A stretch of 64,000 nt of DNA from Plasmopara viticola. Taxonomy: Eukaryota; Oomycota; Peronosporomycetes; Peronosporales; Peronosporaceae. Of the stretch, positions 47,930 to 60,660 are shown one piece after another. The stretch lies in assembly GCA_001695595.3 (NCBI GenBank), contig MBPM02000007.1:868001-932000 (forward strand), in the 5' to 3' direction. The notes under the pieces were generated by a model. That model had not been told where the DNA came from. It was given only the letters and a program-made list of their open reading frames with translations, and searched no databases. Within the stretch, counting starts at the first letter, position 1, and each line of letters starts with the position of its first letter. A program made the translations under genes and the position numbers.

Positions 47930-49080
47930 GACACGATAATAAGTCGTAGTGTAAATGGTATGAGCGATCCTGTGATAGACGAGCCAGGAAAGGAATACCT
48001 TCTCAGATAAAGCATTTCACGTGCCCATTCGCGTGACTTCGCCGAGTTACAAAATTAGCCCCCTGTTTCGGCCACAGCAATGCTGATGTAATCATTATTG
48101 CAACCTCGACAAAAAAAATTCCTTAGTATATCTTGAATGGCTTCACGCTTGGCTTTGGATTCGATGGAGCTTCCACCTTAAGCACTGGTGTTAAAAACAA
48201 AATAACTTCTGCTTAAGATGCTTTTACAGAGCTTAATTATAACTAAAGAGCACCTACTATCTTCGCCGGGTTCTCGTGCAAGCTAATGTTGCGCCTTCGG
48301 GATCATGTAAATCCATTCTAATATTCAGCTCGTCTTACATGACTTGAGGCGAATGAGCATACTGCTCCATCCTTGCAGAAGATAGTCTCAGCACTTCAGA
48401 CGTACCCTGTCTGCAAGTACTTCTAGCTGTCGTAGCTATTTGTTTGGTCAGGTATCTGATTTTCGCTGTGTACTAAGAGCAAGTACAAGTCACAAATTGC
48501 TATCTGCTTGACCCGAAGATCGAGTCTTCTTATTGTCACACTACTGAGCTGAGCATTAATCGCTGATTAGAAGTGAGCGACCCACGGGAAGTCGACTTGC
48601 ATTAGTCGGCGAGTAGCAAAGCCCATCTTTATGTGCATTGGCTGTTTTGGTCACCAAATCCACCCTTAGTATATATGCCATACGTTATTGTCTTTTTTTC
48701 TTCTCCTAAGTGCCTATCGTTGGTGACATTGCATCACAGGGTCCTTGGAAGACGCCAAAGACTTACTTAAGGCTACAGATGAGATCTTGCCGGTAAATTT
48801 GACATTACCTCTTTAGGCACGCAACTAGACTATAAAGCCGCTGTTGACAGAGTTGTCGTTAATGCGAGGCTATCTCGTAGCCTTTTGGGGCGAAGATCCG
48901 ACACGTGTTTGTCGAGGTCTCTGTTCGAAAGCGAAGAGTATCTTGCGCAAAAAAATGGAAGGAGCGCTTTCCTCGCTGTGGTGAAATGGGGAAACTTATC
49001 CAAAGCTTTCATTGTTCAAGCGATTTCATGGCAGGAAATCACTTTTGACTTGCCGCCCACGGTGCATGTGCAGTCTTAGT
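47930..49080 (-). mobile_element. LTR-retrotransposon relic, inverted copy of the 26 kb element
   Basis: Same order as 25640-27000 but on the minus strand. A frame at 49012-48830 (FPHFTTARKALLPFFCARYS) corresponds to the left end of the 26 kb copy. A non-coding block with ggtgaccaaaacagcc follows, then tttgtgacttgtacttgctc, and a gag-like frame ATTARSTCRQG...ARMEQYAHSPQVM with a stop soon after. The final shared block SAKSREWAREM lies at about 48040-48010. Only one copy of the 56-base unit is present. Pol and the second LTR are absent. Confidence 0.55.
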
Positions 49081-52000
49081 GCTAATCGCAGTGGCCATTT
49101 CTGGTGTAATGGCAATTTTGGTCACCAAATTAAGCTTTAGTGGTCACCGTCATATTTTCTAGCCGTCTGAAAAGCTTATTATTACCGAATTGACCGTTTG
49201 TATAATCTCTAGAGGTGAGAGTCTTCGCCTATTTGGATGCAATACAAAGTTTAGTAAAAGACGAAGGATGAGGCCGTTCCATAAAGTCAATTTTGGTGTT
49301 GTAATCGCATAGTATTTTCAGTAGAACAAAATAACACGTGCACAATAGGCGTTTCTAGACCGGTTCGCTAGCTGGTGTACTTCGAAAAGATATCTTAGAG
49401 GTAGAAAGTCCATCAAAAGTTGCGGTTGCACTAAGTCGCTTGAACAGAATAAACGGTACATATGTACTGTATTTAAAAGAAATTTAATGTCACTAAATAC
49501 TCCCGTACGATGCCGCATAGTATACTAGCATACGTGAGTTGTCAGAGACAAAATTGACTTTACCGTTAGAAGTTAATAAAAGCCATTAATCAAATCCAGT
49601 GCGTTCCCTCGGGCCTGCATCATTCTACTTTGAAGTGGCTGTATATGTTCATTGTACTCCTTATGTAGGAATGACATTTTGGATAAATCTGAGCACAGAA
49701 AGTCAATTACGGAGGGTGGAGTTAGCACTCCCATTATATGTCTTTCTTCGCATTTTTTGCGAAGATAACAATATTAAGCTTTCATCACTCCGTTGCTGGT
49801 GATGATTGCCTAAAGACACATACTTTTTTAGCCTTGCAAGAAATAAATCTTGTCTCTTACTCCTCATCAAACCAGTTTTATAACAAATCTTATGCCGAAT
49901 TTTTATTTATTAATTATTTTAAGCCCACATGCAATGTACGCTGCCTATATGGCTACCTTGTACATCTTTGGCTAGAACGGTACATGTATATGTATCCTCA
50001 CGAGAAGTAACAATTCAAAGGACCGCCTCTGCAATATCCCCGGCATTAAATCTAGCCACGATTTCAGCCGCTCCGGATTCTATAAGGTTCAGTACATTTG
50101 CATTCGGCAATGTCTTGAATTAAAGAAATTGCCCCTCAAAAGCAATTATCGCATTCCCTCTCGATCAAATTTACTGAGAGCTGACGCAAGTCATTTGCCA
50201 CGCACACCGTATTCGGCCAAGCTATCTCGAAGTCGCTAGGAGAAAAAGTAGCTTTGAAACCTTGTGCCGCGAAAACAAATCTGCAGGCGTTAGGGGCTAG
50301 TAATCGTTTTGACAAATTTCAATTAATATTGATATAATCAGAGCACTGCCCAGACGGAGACGCCTCGCAAGACTTTATTTTCTTTGAGTACAGATAATAA
50401 AAAACGAGCTGTTCTTTTAAAAGCCGCAGGCTGGGGACGGCTTGCACATTAGGGATCGTCGGATGGTCCGATAGCCATGGATTTCAGCTATTTTTTATGA
50501 GAAAGAGGTAGACCTTCAAATCTTGGGGCAGCATGTGGCCATTTGCCCATACGTCTTTTATGTTGATGATGGCGATTTGCGATTGAGCTTTATCCGTCGC
50601 CAAGCGTGTTAATGTTTCGGAAGGGAAACTGCTGTCAATCAATACTGCCGAAAAGCCGCAGCACCAGGCGCGGAGTGTATTGGTAACAGATAAACACTGT
50701 CGGTTTCAAAATAAGCCTATAAGTCGACGGAACATAGTACCCAAGATTTCTGCACGTTATAAATCGTGTCGTGCATGCACAGCAAGCTCGATAGTGAACA
50801 AGATAGCCTTGAAGAATATTAGTAACTGATGATCAATCCTCTCGAACTCAGAGCCATAGCAATTGCACTCGATATCGCTCTGTCAAATGGGGTTAGTCAC
50901 ACGCTGTCTTTGCTCACTTAGTGACAGGAGCATATTTACTGCAACGAAAATTTCTTCCTTTTATAAGCCGATGATCTGCTTCAGTTTAAGGCGGATCTGG
51001 CAGGTCCAGCCTGAGTCATTGATCGAATGGCGTGAAATGATGTACGATTTCTCTATTGTGGCACATTGTACTTTAATGCGCAGTTTTTTGGCGAGAATAA
51101 TTCCTTTCAGTGCTGAACACATACTGCTTGTTATCCTGCATAAGCTGATAACAAAATACTAAGGATTTGTATGACCTGCAAAGCGCCAAAATCGCGGCTT
51201 ACGCGTCAGCTTTTCTACCGAGCCGACTGCTAGCGTTGGATTGCTGAAAATCTGTAAACCTCGATTATATGTTGATAGCAAGACTTGACTAGCAGCATTC
51301 GCATAGCGGTAGTATTGTTTCGCTTGGGTAAGACACTAAATTTGCAAGATGATCTAGCTTTATTTTGAAAATAAACGACAATACTGCTTATGGATCATTA
51401 TTTTAAATACCATGACAGTCAGGGCATGATGGTGTCTAATAGTGTCCTATCTTTTATTGCTGCGTTTGACCTTCTGTTGCTCCATGTATTGGATGCCCTC
51501 GTACCAGAAAAAGCAGCAGAACTTTTAATAGATAGCTTCAACTTCGCACTAAGACTGAATAAGCTCCGCGGTGTTTGTTGATTGACAAATAAACTCTAGT
51601 AAATCACGCTTTGCACATATAAGAAACCTTACAAAGTGTTTCTTCATAGAGCGTATGAGACTAGCATTTTAGGAAAACAACTGTGCGACAAAGGGAAAGG
51701 CTGGCTTAACAAAATAAAGGGATACGATTGCGTCCATTAAAGATGACCAAACTGTACCAGTTGATAAGAGATTTTGATTGATTTTCGATGGTGATAATAT
51801 AATGTATCACTACATGATGAAAAATACAACAATGAAAGCAAACTCGTTGGTTTCAAATAAGATGGACCATCTCGTTGTCGGTCTTTACGGTACTGAGAAA
51901 GCATAGGTTGGTATACAACCTCGACCTTATCGAACAGTGTCGACGTACCCAATGCAAATCAGGGGATGTCTACAATTTGAGCCCCGAATGGCTTCTGTAA

Positions 52001-52280
52001 ATGCCGTTTTTTTTCTCATTCTGGTAGACGAATAAGATTTCCTAGCCACCGCTGCAGTGAGTATAAGACAAGAAGGCCGTATTCTCCTGTCCGATTGTAA
52101 GGGACCACAAAGAGAGATGATTACCAGGCAAACTTTGTCGATCTCGCGCTGTGTCGCACGGCAGTTGATCAAATTGTCATCGCGTGACCGAAAACATTTA
52201 TTTCCTCTTTAAAAGCCTTTACGGTCTAGATCTGTTTTAATGTATTCGGGGCCTGGCTACTAAGGACATTCACAGGTGAA
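49081..52280. other. No assignable gene
   Basis: Mostly AT-rich sequence. A plus-strand stretch near 50834-50920 (LELRAIAIALDIALSNG) and minus-strand frames at 51952-51737 and 52172-51927 look slightly protein-like, but they have no recognisable domain, no conserved partner in the window and are broken. They may be remnants of unknown elements. Confidence 0.35.
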
Positions 52281-53515
52281 GTTTGAAGCACGTGTATTCG
52301 GTTGTGCAAAAGCTTTTTTTTTACACATACAAGCAAAAAAAAAGTCAGGTGGGAGCACTACCTATTGTGATGTACTTGAGCGCAAAGTCTAGCTTTGCTT
52401 TCACTTCGGATGCGAAGTGAACCAAAAATGCGCGAATAGCTTCTTGTTTTGTAGCGCGGCCAATCTGCTCTCAAGTATTCGTGTTTAAGCGTCGGATTGA
52501 CAGAAAATTGCTGCGATTTAGTTTGAACATAAAGGAAAGTTTGATATATATTCGGACTTTTGTTTGCATTTAGGATTGGTAGGACTGATCCCGAGCTCGC
52601 GCTCATGACTCGAAAATCTGGCGCTTCGCTCAATGCTGTACCAAAATTATATCGGAGGTGATGTGTTTCAGGTCTTTTATGTGAGAACCTTGTCTCTAAT
52701 AAAGTACTTCATTCAATGAGGTTAACGTTTAGGCTGCAACAAACTCGAAGTTCACATAGGTGCTTCGATTAAGCCGTGGTGCTGGTAGTATAGCTGTCGT
52801 AGATATTTGCTGAAATAGAGCGCGAGTGTGGATATCTGACGTTTGCTAAATTTTTTGAATACGTACAAGTCACATGCCTGACTCTATGAGTTAGTACTAG
52901 CCTTAATTTTGCTCGTAATTTACCTACATATTATTTTCGCCGCTTCGGAAAAGGTTGGGGTGACGCCCTCCTTCCAAGCGCGGGGGCTAAATGCTCGCGC
53001 GCTTCGGGCAGGTGCTCTCGGGCATCTGCGGGTCTCTAACGAGTCTCACCCTCGACGCGACGGTCTCCAGCACCAGGGCGCCACCTGGGCTCTTACCAAG
53101 TCAGAGATAAACAAACTAAAGGAAGACCCTCACGACCTCGGTGCTGGCTGCACTGCCCGCCGAACGAGACCCGACGTATGCGGACACCACTCTATGCCGT
53201 GGACTAGCCAGACTGAGCCTAGCACGTGCATAACTTGGCAACGCGATAACGTAATACATTACATTACATTATATTCGTCGGTAAAATCGCATGCGTGGTT
53301 TAAGAATCACTTTTTGGCCAAGTTTCTACGAATTTATGTAGTAAACTTTTTGACCAATTGTTGCTTTTGTGTCGGCTTCCCAGTAAAAGTTTTCTCTTGT
53401 TATTTTAGATATCACGTGGTTTTTGTCACACAATATGATTTTACCATCAACTTCTTTGACACACCAAATCATTTAACGCCGTCATTTATTCCTATCAAAG
53501 TTTGGATTCTTTAGT
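52280..53515 (-). mobile_element. LTR-retrotransposon fragment with a nested LTR
   Basis: Reverse complement of 59150-60010, interrupted by the LTR at about 52931-53271. Shared strings are gagtcaggcatgtgacttgt (reverse of about 52868-52890), a short open frame at 52633-52358 (SVLPILNANKSPNIYQTF, YKTRSYSRIFGSL), ggtagtgctcccacc, and right of the LTR the gattttaccgacgaa block. The string tgtgacttgtac links it to the elements at 26.4 and 48.5 kb. Confidence 0.5.
52931..53271 (-). mobile_element. Solo LTR-like insertion, copy 2
   Basis: Inverted copy of 41488-41795. The paralogous locus at 59.35-59.37 kb passes from one flank to the other without it, so both approximate ends can be read. The element starts TGTAATGTAATG on the minus strand and ends near gcggcgaaaataa. 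A long open plus-strand frame across it (52909-53514) is not a gene. Target-site duplication is suggested by AT-rich attat-type flanks but cannot be fixed. Confidence 0.65.
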
Positions 53516-53734
53516 CCATATAATCATGATATATTCTCTGATAATCTCTGTCAATTAGACATCACCGTTATGGCATGCGTCTCTTTTGAATGCAACACAT
53601 CGAAGTTGATAACCTTAAAGCTCGTTCCAAAACACAGATTACATGTTATTCAGCGATCTTGCCATCCGCACGTAGTGCTTTGTCGCAGGCGAAAAACAAA
53701 ATTTAAACACGAGCCAAGCTCACTGCATTGAATA

Positions 53735-54110
53735 TTACATATCCTTAATTTGAACATTAAATATTTAACCCTGACTCCAATTTTTAATATGACTAAAAGT
53801 TTGAATTCAACTACAACTCTCTTTTTAGAACGACTTCATCTTCAAATCCATCTTCAAGTCAACTTCAGCGTCAACATGACTTCAACATTGTTTTATTATC
53901 GCTCCAGCTTCGACTTCAAGTTTGGAGTTAATGTCGGAAGTTTTGCAAATTTTCGACTACTGACTTCCACTTTAAGCTTTGATGTTCAATTTTGAGCCTC
54001 CAATATCAATTTTATTGTTTCACTTTTGACTCTCAAGCTGGGCTTTTTATTTTGACCTTTAACCTTCAACATTGAAGTCGATAGTAGATGTGGGATATTC
54101 TTGAAGATCA
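53735..54110. repeat. Degenerate CTTCAA/TTGAC cryptic satellite
   Basis: Dense, imperfect repetition of short words such as cttcaa, cttcat, cttcag and their relatives (for example acttcatcttcaaatccatc at about 53831). The plus-strand open frame at 53750-53995 results from the repeat and is not taken as a gene. It looks like an old, diverged hexanucleotide microsatellite. Confidence 0.6.
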
Positions 54111-54650
54111 TGTTCGACACACAAATAAGTGAACGACATTAACAATTGGACGACTTCACTTGCGTACTACAATTGGTCTAGATACCTTTACTTGGCTTTA
54201 TTGAGCTCACTTCTTTTTTCTTTGATCGACTGAAGAAGCGACTACGAAACGGCCACTGCAGCTTCATATAAACGCACCTATTTAGCCAGTTCAATTTTTT
54301 CGTCTTTGACTTCCAACTTAAGCCTATACCCACCCCAGAGGGATTGCTTAAGGATAATCTCGCCATACCCAGCAGCTCACAGCCCGCCGCAACCCGTAAA
54401 AGAAATGACCACGGCAAGCGTCATGGAAGGCATAGTAATACTCACTGTTGAGACAAAGGAGAGGGGGGGGAGAACGATATACCAGCATTATGCAGTATAA
54501 TGAGGTCCCTTTGCTTTGATGTCACTTGCAACCAACGTCTAACGGATATAACTTGGCTCGGTGTGACATCGACCAAGTTTCTACTGTTATTAAAACGACA
54601 TGCACAAGGTTTTTCACCTCGGAGCGGTTTACATCTTGTCCGACCGGATC
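54111..54650. other. No assignable gene
   Basis: Spacer before gypsy element B. It contains a G8 run at 54461-54470 but nothing else of note. Confidence 0.35.
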
Positions 54651-57600
54651 ATGCGCCTAAATCATGCAGTCGTATCGCCTCGCAAACAAGTCGCTCGACT
54701 CACTCACTCCCTCTAGACAGAGGTTGATGCACTTTCTACCACATTCCATTAGACATCTTTCCGTGGCTGTGATTACGCAGATTTCAGTGCCAACACTTTC
54801 ACATTTACTTTTCTCGTATGATAACTCGGCTTAAGTTAGCCGGCAAAAGAGCACCAGATGTACTCGCGTCCTTTTAGCGATACCGAGCGTTTCGCTAATG
54901 ATCGTACGAAGCGCGGGTGAAGTGTAGCCTTAAAGTCAGTAGTAGCTGCAATTTGTGGAAAGCTTTCTTGTGCTTTTTATAATGCCAGTCTTCCGTGGTC
55001 TTCTTTTTAGCGCAACGTCGATAGAAAACTACAAATATGATTTTTATGTGTGTGTCTTTTTTGTACCTATTCGTTCCCTCACTTCCTGAGTAGCGATTTA
55101 ATAATAAATGGCAGCATGACAGTCTCTGTGGCCAGCTCATATCTGCTGAATCTTTCTTATTTTAGATTGGTCACACTCTTCGGTGGCGACGCAATGCGAA
55201 CGTAAACATGATAAATCATTACTAAAAAAATTCATGTGATGGAAACGGCTTGAAGAGTAAACATTTGACGGTAAGCTAAGCAAGATTTTGAGAAGGTATG
55301 AACTACATACACCTGTTTCGTTAAGTACCGGAAACATTATCGAAACTGGAGAAATTACATGTCATGGATCCGTTTGAGCTACCGAGAGATACAAGAGCAT
55401 TTGTCTAAAACGCTTTTTTTAAAGAATTTTACAGAACGATGACCGTCGTGTCGGGTTCGGCAGCCAACGATGGCGCATGTTCTTGCAAGAACCAGGATTT
55501 ACACAAACTTGATCGAGCCCGCGGTCTCGTCGTAGACAAAAAAGCTCTAAGGCCCGCGAACAAAGCGATTACTGTAAAGCGTATTTGTCAAGTCTAAACT
55601 ATGTTAAGAATGGAGAAAGAGCTCACAATGAATAGAAGATGCCGCTCATGGCTTCGTGCTTTTTGTATGCTCGTTTGATCTTGCGACTCAATGAAAATAC
55701 TATATGCCACTCGGCTTAATCGTAATGATAGATCGTTCGACATCCCACATATAAAGCAGCAGAGCAGTAACTTCTCTACAGCAAGGCTATTGTGTGAAGT
55801 TGTAATCATGGTTTTTAAGGTGAAAATGGTCGATGTATCCATTACGTCATCGAAAGTTAAGTGGCTATAAACATAATTTACAAAGTATTTTGCTTTTCCA
55901 GTCGAAAACGATTGCAAGATGGCTACAATCGCGGTACTTTAGAAATAAGCAAGGCGAGTCGCAGTGTTGTTGGAAACTACAGGGCCTGCTTGCATTACGC
56001 TAGTACCATGCCAGAGGTAACAAGACTGTTGTCACAATTTTTACCATCAAATGTGTCATCTACGATTTCCGTTTATCCATTCTGGAATTCTTTTGATCGA
56101 ATGCTGTGCTGAAAGAAAATCTACTGTGTACAGAATAGTGTCCTAATGTTTAGATTCGATAACAAGCTTTGGTCTCGATCAGAAACTTTTCTGTGCAAAT
56201 TACTGCAAGATCGAAATTGAAACTTAATTCAACACAAAAAGTTAAAAAGAGCTTTTACATAGCTTTAAGGTAGACATTGACATTCAGATTTAAGGTCGCT
56301 TAAGACTTGCGTGGCACTCAGCTTCAAAGGCAGAAGTATAGACCTTAACCATGAGGCTGCCGAATTTAAAGTCAATGAGATAGTCTGAACGATGCGGTAG
56401 CGCATCTTCAAATGCATTCAGCTCTTTTAGTACGCACTCAATCTTGAAGCTATACCTCGCAACGATAATGAGCCGCCAGACCTTTCTCTGCGAGAGCGTA
56501 GGTGCTTTGTTGCAGTTTGTTGTACCATCAATAAAGAATGAGTTGAGACCTTCGATGTATGACTTTGACTCGACGAGAAAACACTGCGCTAGCAGTGCGA
56601 TTCGTACATGTCAAAGGCTTAGTTGTGAAGCATCTTTGTTTTATTAGGTTATCCCATATTGTGCTTTATAAGTACATCGGACAACAGTCTTGCCGCTTTT
56701 GCACTGTATTTGCGTAGAATATTGTCCGAGACAAGCCACGTCATAAGGTCAATTTATTTAGACGATTTTGACCAATAAATGACGTCCTCGACCTTGGTAA
56801 GATCTGCTCGAAGGTCATGCACTCCGATAAATAGACTTTCTTAAAGCTTATTCGTGCGCTTGCACTCGCTTTTGTTTTACTCGTGGCAGGCAATGCTATG
56901 GACAAGATTATCATCAAAGTGTGTCTGAGCATACGCCTCGTGAAATCTGAGCAATTGCGACACCAGACGATTAGCCGTCGCAGGCGCTTTCAATATATTC
57001 TTCGAATTATGATTAAGCGCCCTTAAAGTACGGACCGCGGTCAGTAGGATCTCATTTATTCGCATGAGCAGTTACTTATACTCATTGGCTGTAAGATTAA
57101 GCTGTACGTTGTACATCCTGGAATAATGTTTAGAGTACATCTTTTCTTAAAATTATCATTTGGTGGCGCTTGTAGCTCACTGCAAGTGTGTACGATGCGC
57201 GACATGACATTTGGCTCTTCAAAATAGAATGACGATGTGGATCAAAAACGCTTTTTTTCTTACCATTCCTGCGTCGATGAACAGTATAAATTGTTTACCC
57301 TTTAAATTTTTTCTCCTGCCCGAAAAAAAAGCGTAAGCGACGTCGCACCGATCTTAAGGCAGAGTAGTTTGCTGTATCGCGCATTCTTTCGCTACTAGAC
57401 CAATGACAATTGCATTACGTACCTCAACGCGGACAAATGCCGAAGGCAGGTCTCGTAAGATTATACCTGAAACTTGTGTTAAATAGGCGCATAGATCCGG
57501 CGGATTCTAAAAAAATTACCGTGCACCAACTGCTGTCTTAGCGGCTTTTATGATCCCTTTGTCGAATTGGTATAAAAACCTGAGGTGGAATAACCTTCTT

Positions 57601-59030
57601 TATCAGCTCAAGTCGATGTTCGTAGATGCAGACTGATTTTTATCTCGACCCTTCCCTTACAAGGATAACCTACCATTCTCTATCGTCCTTTGTAGACATC
57701 CCATCACTGTTTAAGACGACACGACCTGTCCTACCAAACGCCCCCGTCTTTTTCTTGACGAGTTTAATAGTCTTGGCGAGATTTATAGTCTTGACGGGAC
57801 TCCCCGTTCTACATTCATGCTGACATGACAATTCGACGTCTATATTGCTGTCCACGAAAGTGCATTTCTCATAATTTCTTCGCTTAAAAGAATATGTTCC
57901 TTAACGAGTGCATCAGAAAAACAACGCCTTCAGTGTCTCGATCTTTGGTGAGCTAGACACACCATACAAACAGCGAGCTTTGCCCGCAACGAGTATTGCG
58001 CATACCACTTTACGTGAATGTCCGCGGTCAATTTATTGTTTCTTGATCTATCATTCTTACCTTGCAGTTTCTTCAGCAAGCGTTATTTGGGTGAGCGTTG
58101 CTTTCTGGATAACGTGTAACTTCGCGTGCATTAGAAAGACCTCGCCCCTGATTTTATGACTTAAAGCCAACAACGTCTTTTACAGTATGGAACGAGTGCT
58201 GTTTTTACGAGCAGTGCTCAGTAGAAAATTCAAGAAATCCTTGTTTATGCTTTTGCGGCCACATTTTACTTATGTGCTATGTCTTCTGAGCTTCGCTCAG
58301 ATAATTCTCAGCGCTTTTGCAGGGACTCGTACATACTGCCTTAGCGCAATGCCAACCATGTCACCCATGGCATGCAGCATGGGTTGTGCAATACAAATAC
58401 TGCATAATAACCCACGCTTTAGTCCTATCACCAAATATTGCTTTTGACTTTATATCTGACATTATATACTTTACACGCTGATCAACTTGATTAAACATCA
58501 TAGCCAACAGCGCCTCTCAATTCTGTCAAAAGCGGATTTATGACTCACCGCAGCTTTGTTAGAAACAGAGTGAGAGGCACCCAAGGTCTTTTATCTCCAT
58601 TCAACCCGAAGTATGTAACATATTGGCCAATATGAGGTCATACCTTGCGTCCAGGTCCCAATCATACCGCGTTCAGTGCAATCAAAGTTTAAGAGCTTCA
58701 AAATTGATTTCACCAAAAAGCAGCGGTCATTAAACATTTTCTCTGTCTTAAGTGCAGCCTCCGTAGGGATGCTCAAAACATTACACGATATATGTCATAC
58801 AATATAGGAATGGAAACAACAAGTATGACAAACACCAAATCGTATTATCCCAACTCAAGATCAGTCTCGTCTTTAAGCCTCTGATGATGCCGATTAAATT
58901 TTTGATTACATTACTTAAAGCATGCAAATTGCTGCATTAGAATCGCACTAAAAACAGATCTTTCTTTACCAACTTACTTCTGTACATACTCCGGGATGAG
59001 TGCCTTTAAAAGAGCTCTCCCACCTCGCGG
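54650..59030 (-). mobile_element. Ty3/gypsy retrotransposon relic, copy B
   Basis: Direct-orientation paralogue of copy A (12.1-16.4 kb). On the minus strand the RT is better preserved. 57065-56877 reads NRLVSQLLRFHEAYAQTHFD and continues DDNLVHS, which gives the FDDxLVHS form of the YxDD site. SLFIGVHDLRADLTKVEDVI and LRKYSAKAARLLSDVL follow down to about 56670. The RNase H end is at about 56480-56380 (AFEDALPHRSDY). The integrase region expected next is displaced by about 1 kb of R-type sequence (55150-56130), and its distal part resumes at about 54900. Upstream, 57250-59030 is shared with 14.45-16.3 kb and may be gag and protease. It is not functional. Confidence 0.7.
55150..56130 (-). repeat. 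R-type sequence inside gypsy copy B (copy 6)
   Basis: Similarities to R copy 2 are a stretch near 55265-55300 (gacggtaagctaagcaagat against tggaaagctgagcaaatatt), ttcttgcaagaac at about 55482, and cgaaagttaagtggctat at about 55851. It occupies the place where gypsy copy A has integrase coding sequence. It is more diverged than R copies 2 to 5, so the assignment is moderate. Confidence 0.4.
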
Positions 59031-59149
59031 AGAAGATGAGCATATTACTTGGTGCCACTGATGTGTTGCATTTAATAAGCGACACAAGTCACAACAGCGA
59101 TGTCTAATTGACAGAGTTACTTGCTCCTATTGCTAAATGGACTCTAAAA
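59031..59149. other. Junction between gypsy B and the next retroelement fragment
   Basis: Short stretch after the homology to copy A ends. Nothing recognised. Confidence 0.3.
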
Positions 59150-60010
59150 GTCCGAATTTTGATGGAGAGAGTGTGACCACGTTATATGAAATCAGTGAAC
59201 AAAAGAGTTGGTGGTATTACCATATTGTTTGATAAGTCACGTGTTATCTTCACTAAAAGACGAAGCCAACAAAATAGCAATACATAGTCGAATAATTTAC
59301 ATCTCGACAAGAAAATTACGCATGTGATTTTACCGACAAATTTAATTTAATTTAAGGTAATATACGAGCAAAAAGAAGAGTAATACTCACTCTTAGAGTC
59401 AGGCATGTGACTTGTACTTATGCTGAATATAGAACGAAGGTTGAAAGACTGAATCCACGCTCTTTTCAAACTAGTAGTTACGCCAGCTATGGTGCAGCTC
59501 CCCAGCACGATTAGCAACACGGCTTTTTTGGAACTCGTGTGTGAAAACTGAGTTTGTTGCAGCGCGGGTACGGGATCACTCCCACCGACATATAATGTGC
59601 GGACAAATAACCGGATTTATTTATAAAATTTTCGACAGTGCTAATACTATACCACAATAGCTTCTGTCAATCGTGCCAGAGCTGGTCTGACCCTTACGGC
59701 GATTAGTTGGAAGCAAAAATGCCGCGCTTCGTAACAAGAAGCTATTGGCGCTCGTGGAAGTGTTTTTGGTTCATTAAGCACCCAAAATAATAGCAAAGCT
59801 TAATTTTATACTCAAGAACAACCAACTAGGTAGTGCTCCCAATCAACATTTTTTTGCTTGTAAGAGCAAATGAATCTCCCGCACCACAGAATAAACGTGC
59901 TTTAGATTCCACCTGTGATTGTCTTTGGTGTTTTTTCATCGCTTCTGCACTGCTGATCAAAGACTGATCTATAAAGTACAACATCAGTTTTGTGGTCCAT
60001 CCTCTTATCA
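59150..60010 (+). mobile_element. LTR-retrotransposon fragment, empty-site copy
   Basis: Inverted relative of 52280-53515 without the nested LTR. From left to right it holds the block ending gtgattttaccgacaaattt (about 59319), the junction taaggtaatatacgagc (about 59354), gagtcaggcatgtgacttgt (about 59396), a gag-like but broken stretch to about 59760, and ggtagtgctcccaatc (about 59831). Its coding parts contain several stops. Confidence 0.5.
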
Positions 60011-60287
60011 TTGATAACTGATAATATCGTTACCCTGCCTCAGGCAGGATTTCGCGAATACATTAAAAAGTTCAACTTAGTTTAAAAACTGATTCAGATC
60101 GGGCAACGTTTAGGCAAATCATTTGATAGATTATACAATTGCCATTTCTTCATTTAACAATCGTCAAATTCTTTGATTGCGTCAGGTCCACGCTTTGTGT
60201 TCACGATTTACGTGAGTTGGGAAGATTGGGAGTAATGGAATTTTATATCCTGCGAGTTAATATTTGAATAGAATTCTGAGTGAGTAT

Positions 60288-60357
60288 TAACGAGGGTATA
60301 AAGACTCGCACCATTTTTCTTCTAACGAGGGTATAAAGATTCGCACCATCTTTCTTT
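60288..60357. repeat. 35-base tandem duplication
   Basis: Two adjacent units beginning taacgagggtataaag (60288 and 60323) that differ at a few positions. No gene is associated. The intervals 60011-60287 and 60661-61190 show nothing assignable. Confidence 0.85.
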
Positions 60358-60399
60358 CACCAGGTACAACATTCAATGCGCCTAAAATAAGTAGCAAAA

Positions 60400-60660
60400 G
60401 TTGTTTAGCATCAAGGTTTGGGGTGCACTTTTTGCTTTTGCATGTTTACTAAGCTAGATAAAAATCACGTGTTGATTGCGGAATCGCAGCAATTTTTTCT
60501 TCTCGAAGCTCTCACATTTGTCGCAAAAAAATCTTATTGACGTGGTGAGCTGATAATTGTCAATGTATTATATGCGTCTAAGTGGCTATAGATGTAGCTA
60601 ACCAAAGAGCTTGCTCTCCCCGTAGAAAGTTACCAATTGCGACCATTGAATACTTACGGT
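60400..60660 (-). repeat. R-type fragment, copy 7
   Basis: The stretch attgtcaatgtattatatgc (about 60556) and tctaagtggctatag (about 60578) resemble the end of R copy 2 (gttgtcaatgtgttatactg, aagctaagtggcac). Only the distal part is recognisable. Confidence 0.35.

Noticed and set aside
52909..53514. A 201-codon plus-strand open frame
   Set aside because: It runs through the LTR-like block and its flanks. The open frame reflects GC-rich LTR sequence, and the inverted copy at 41.5 kb does not keep it.
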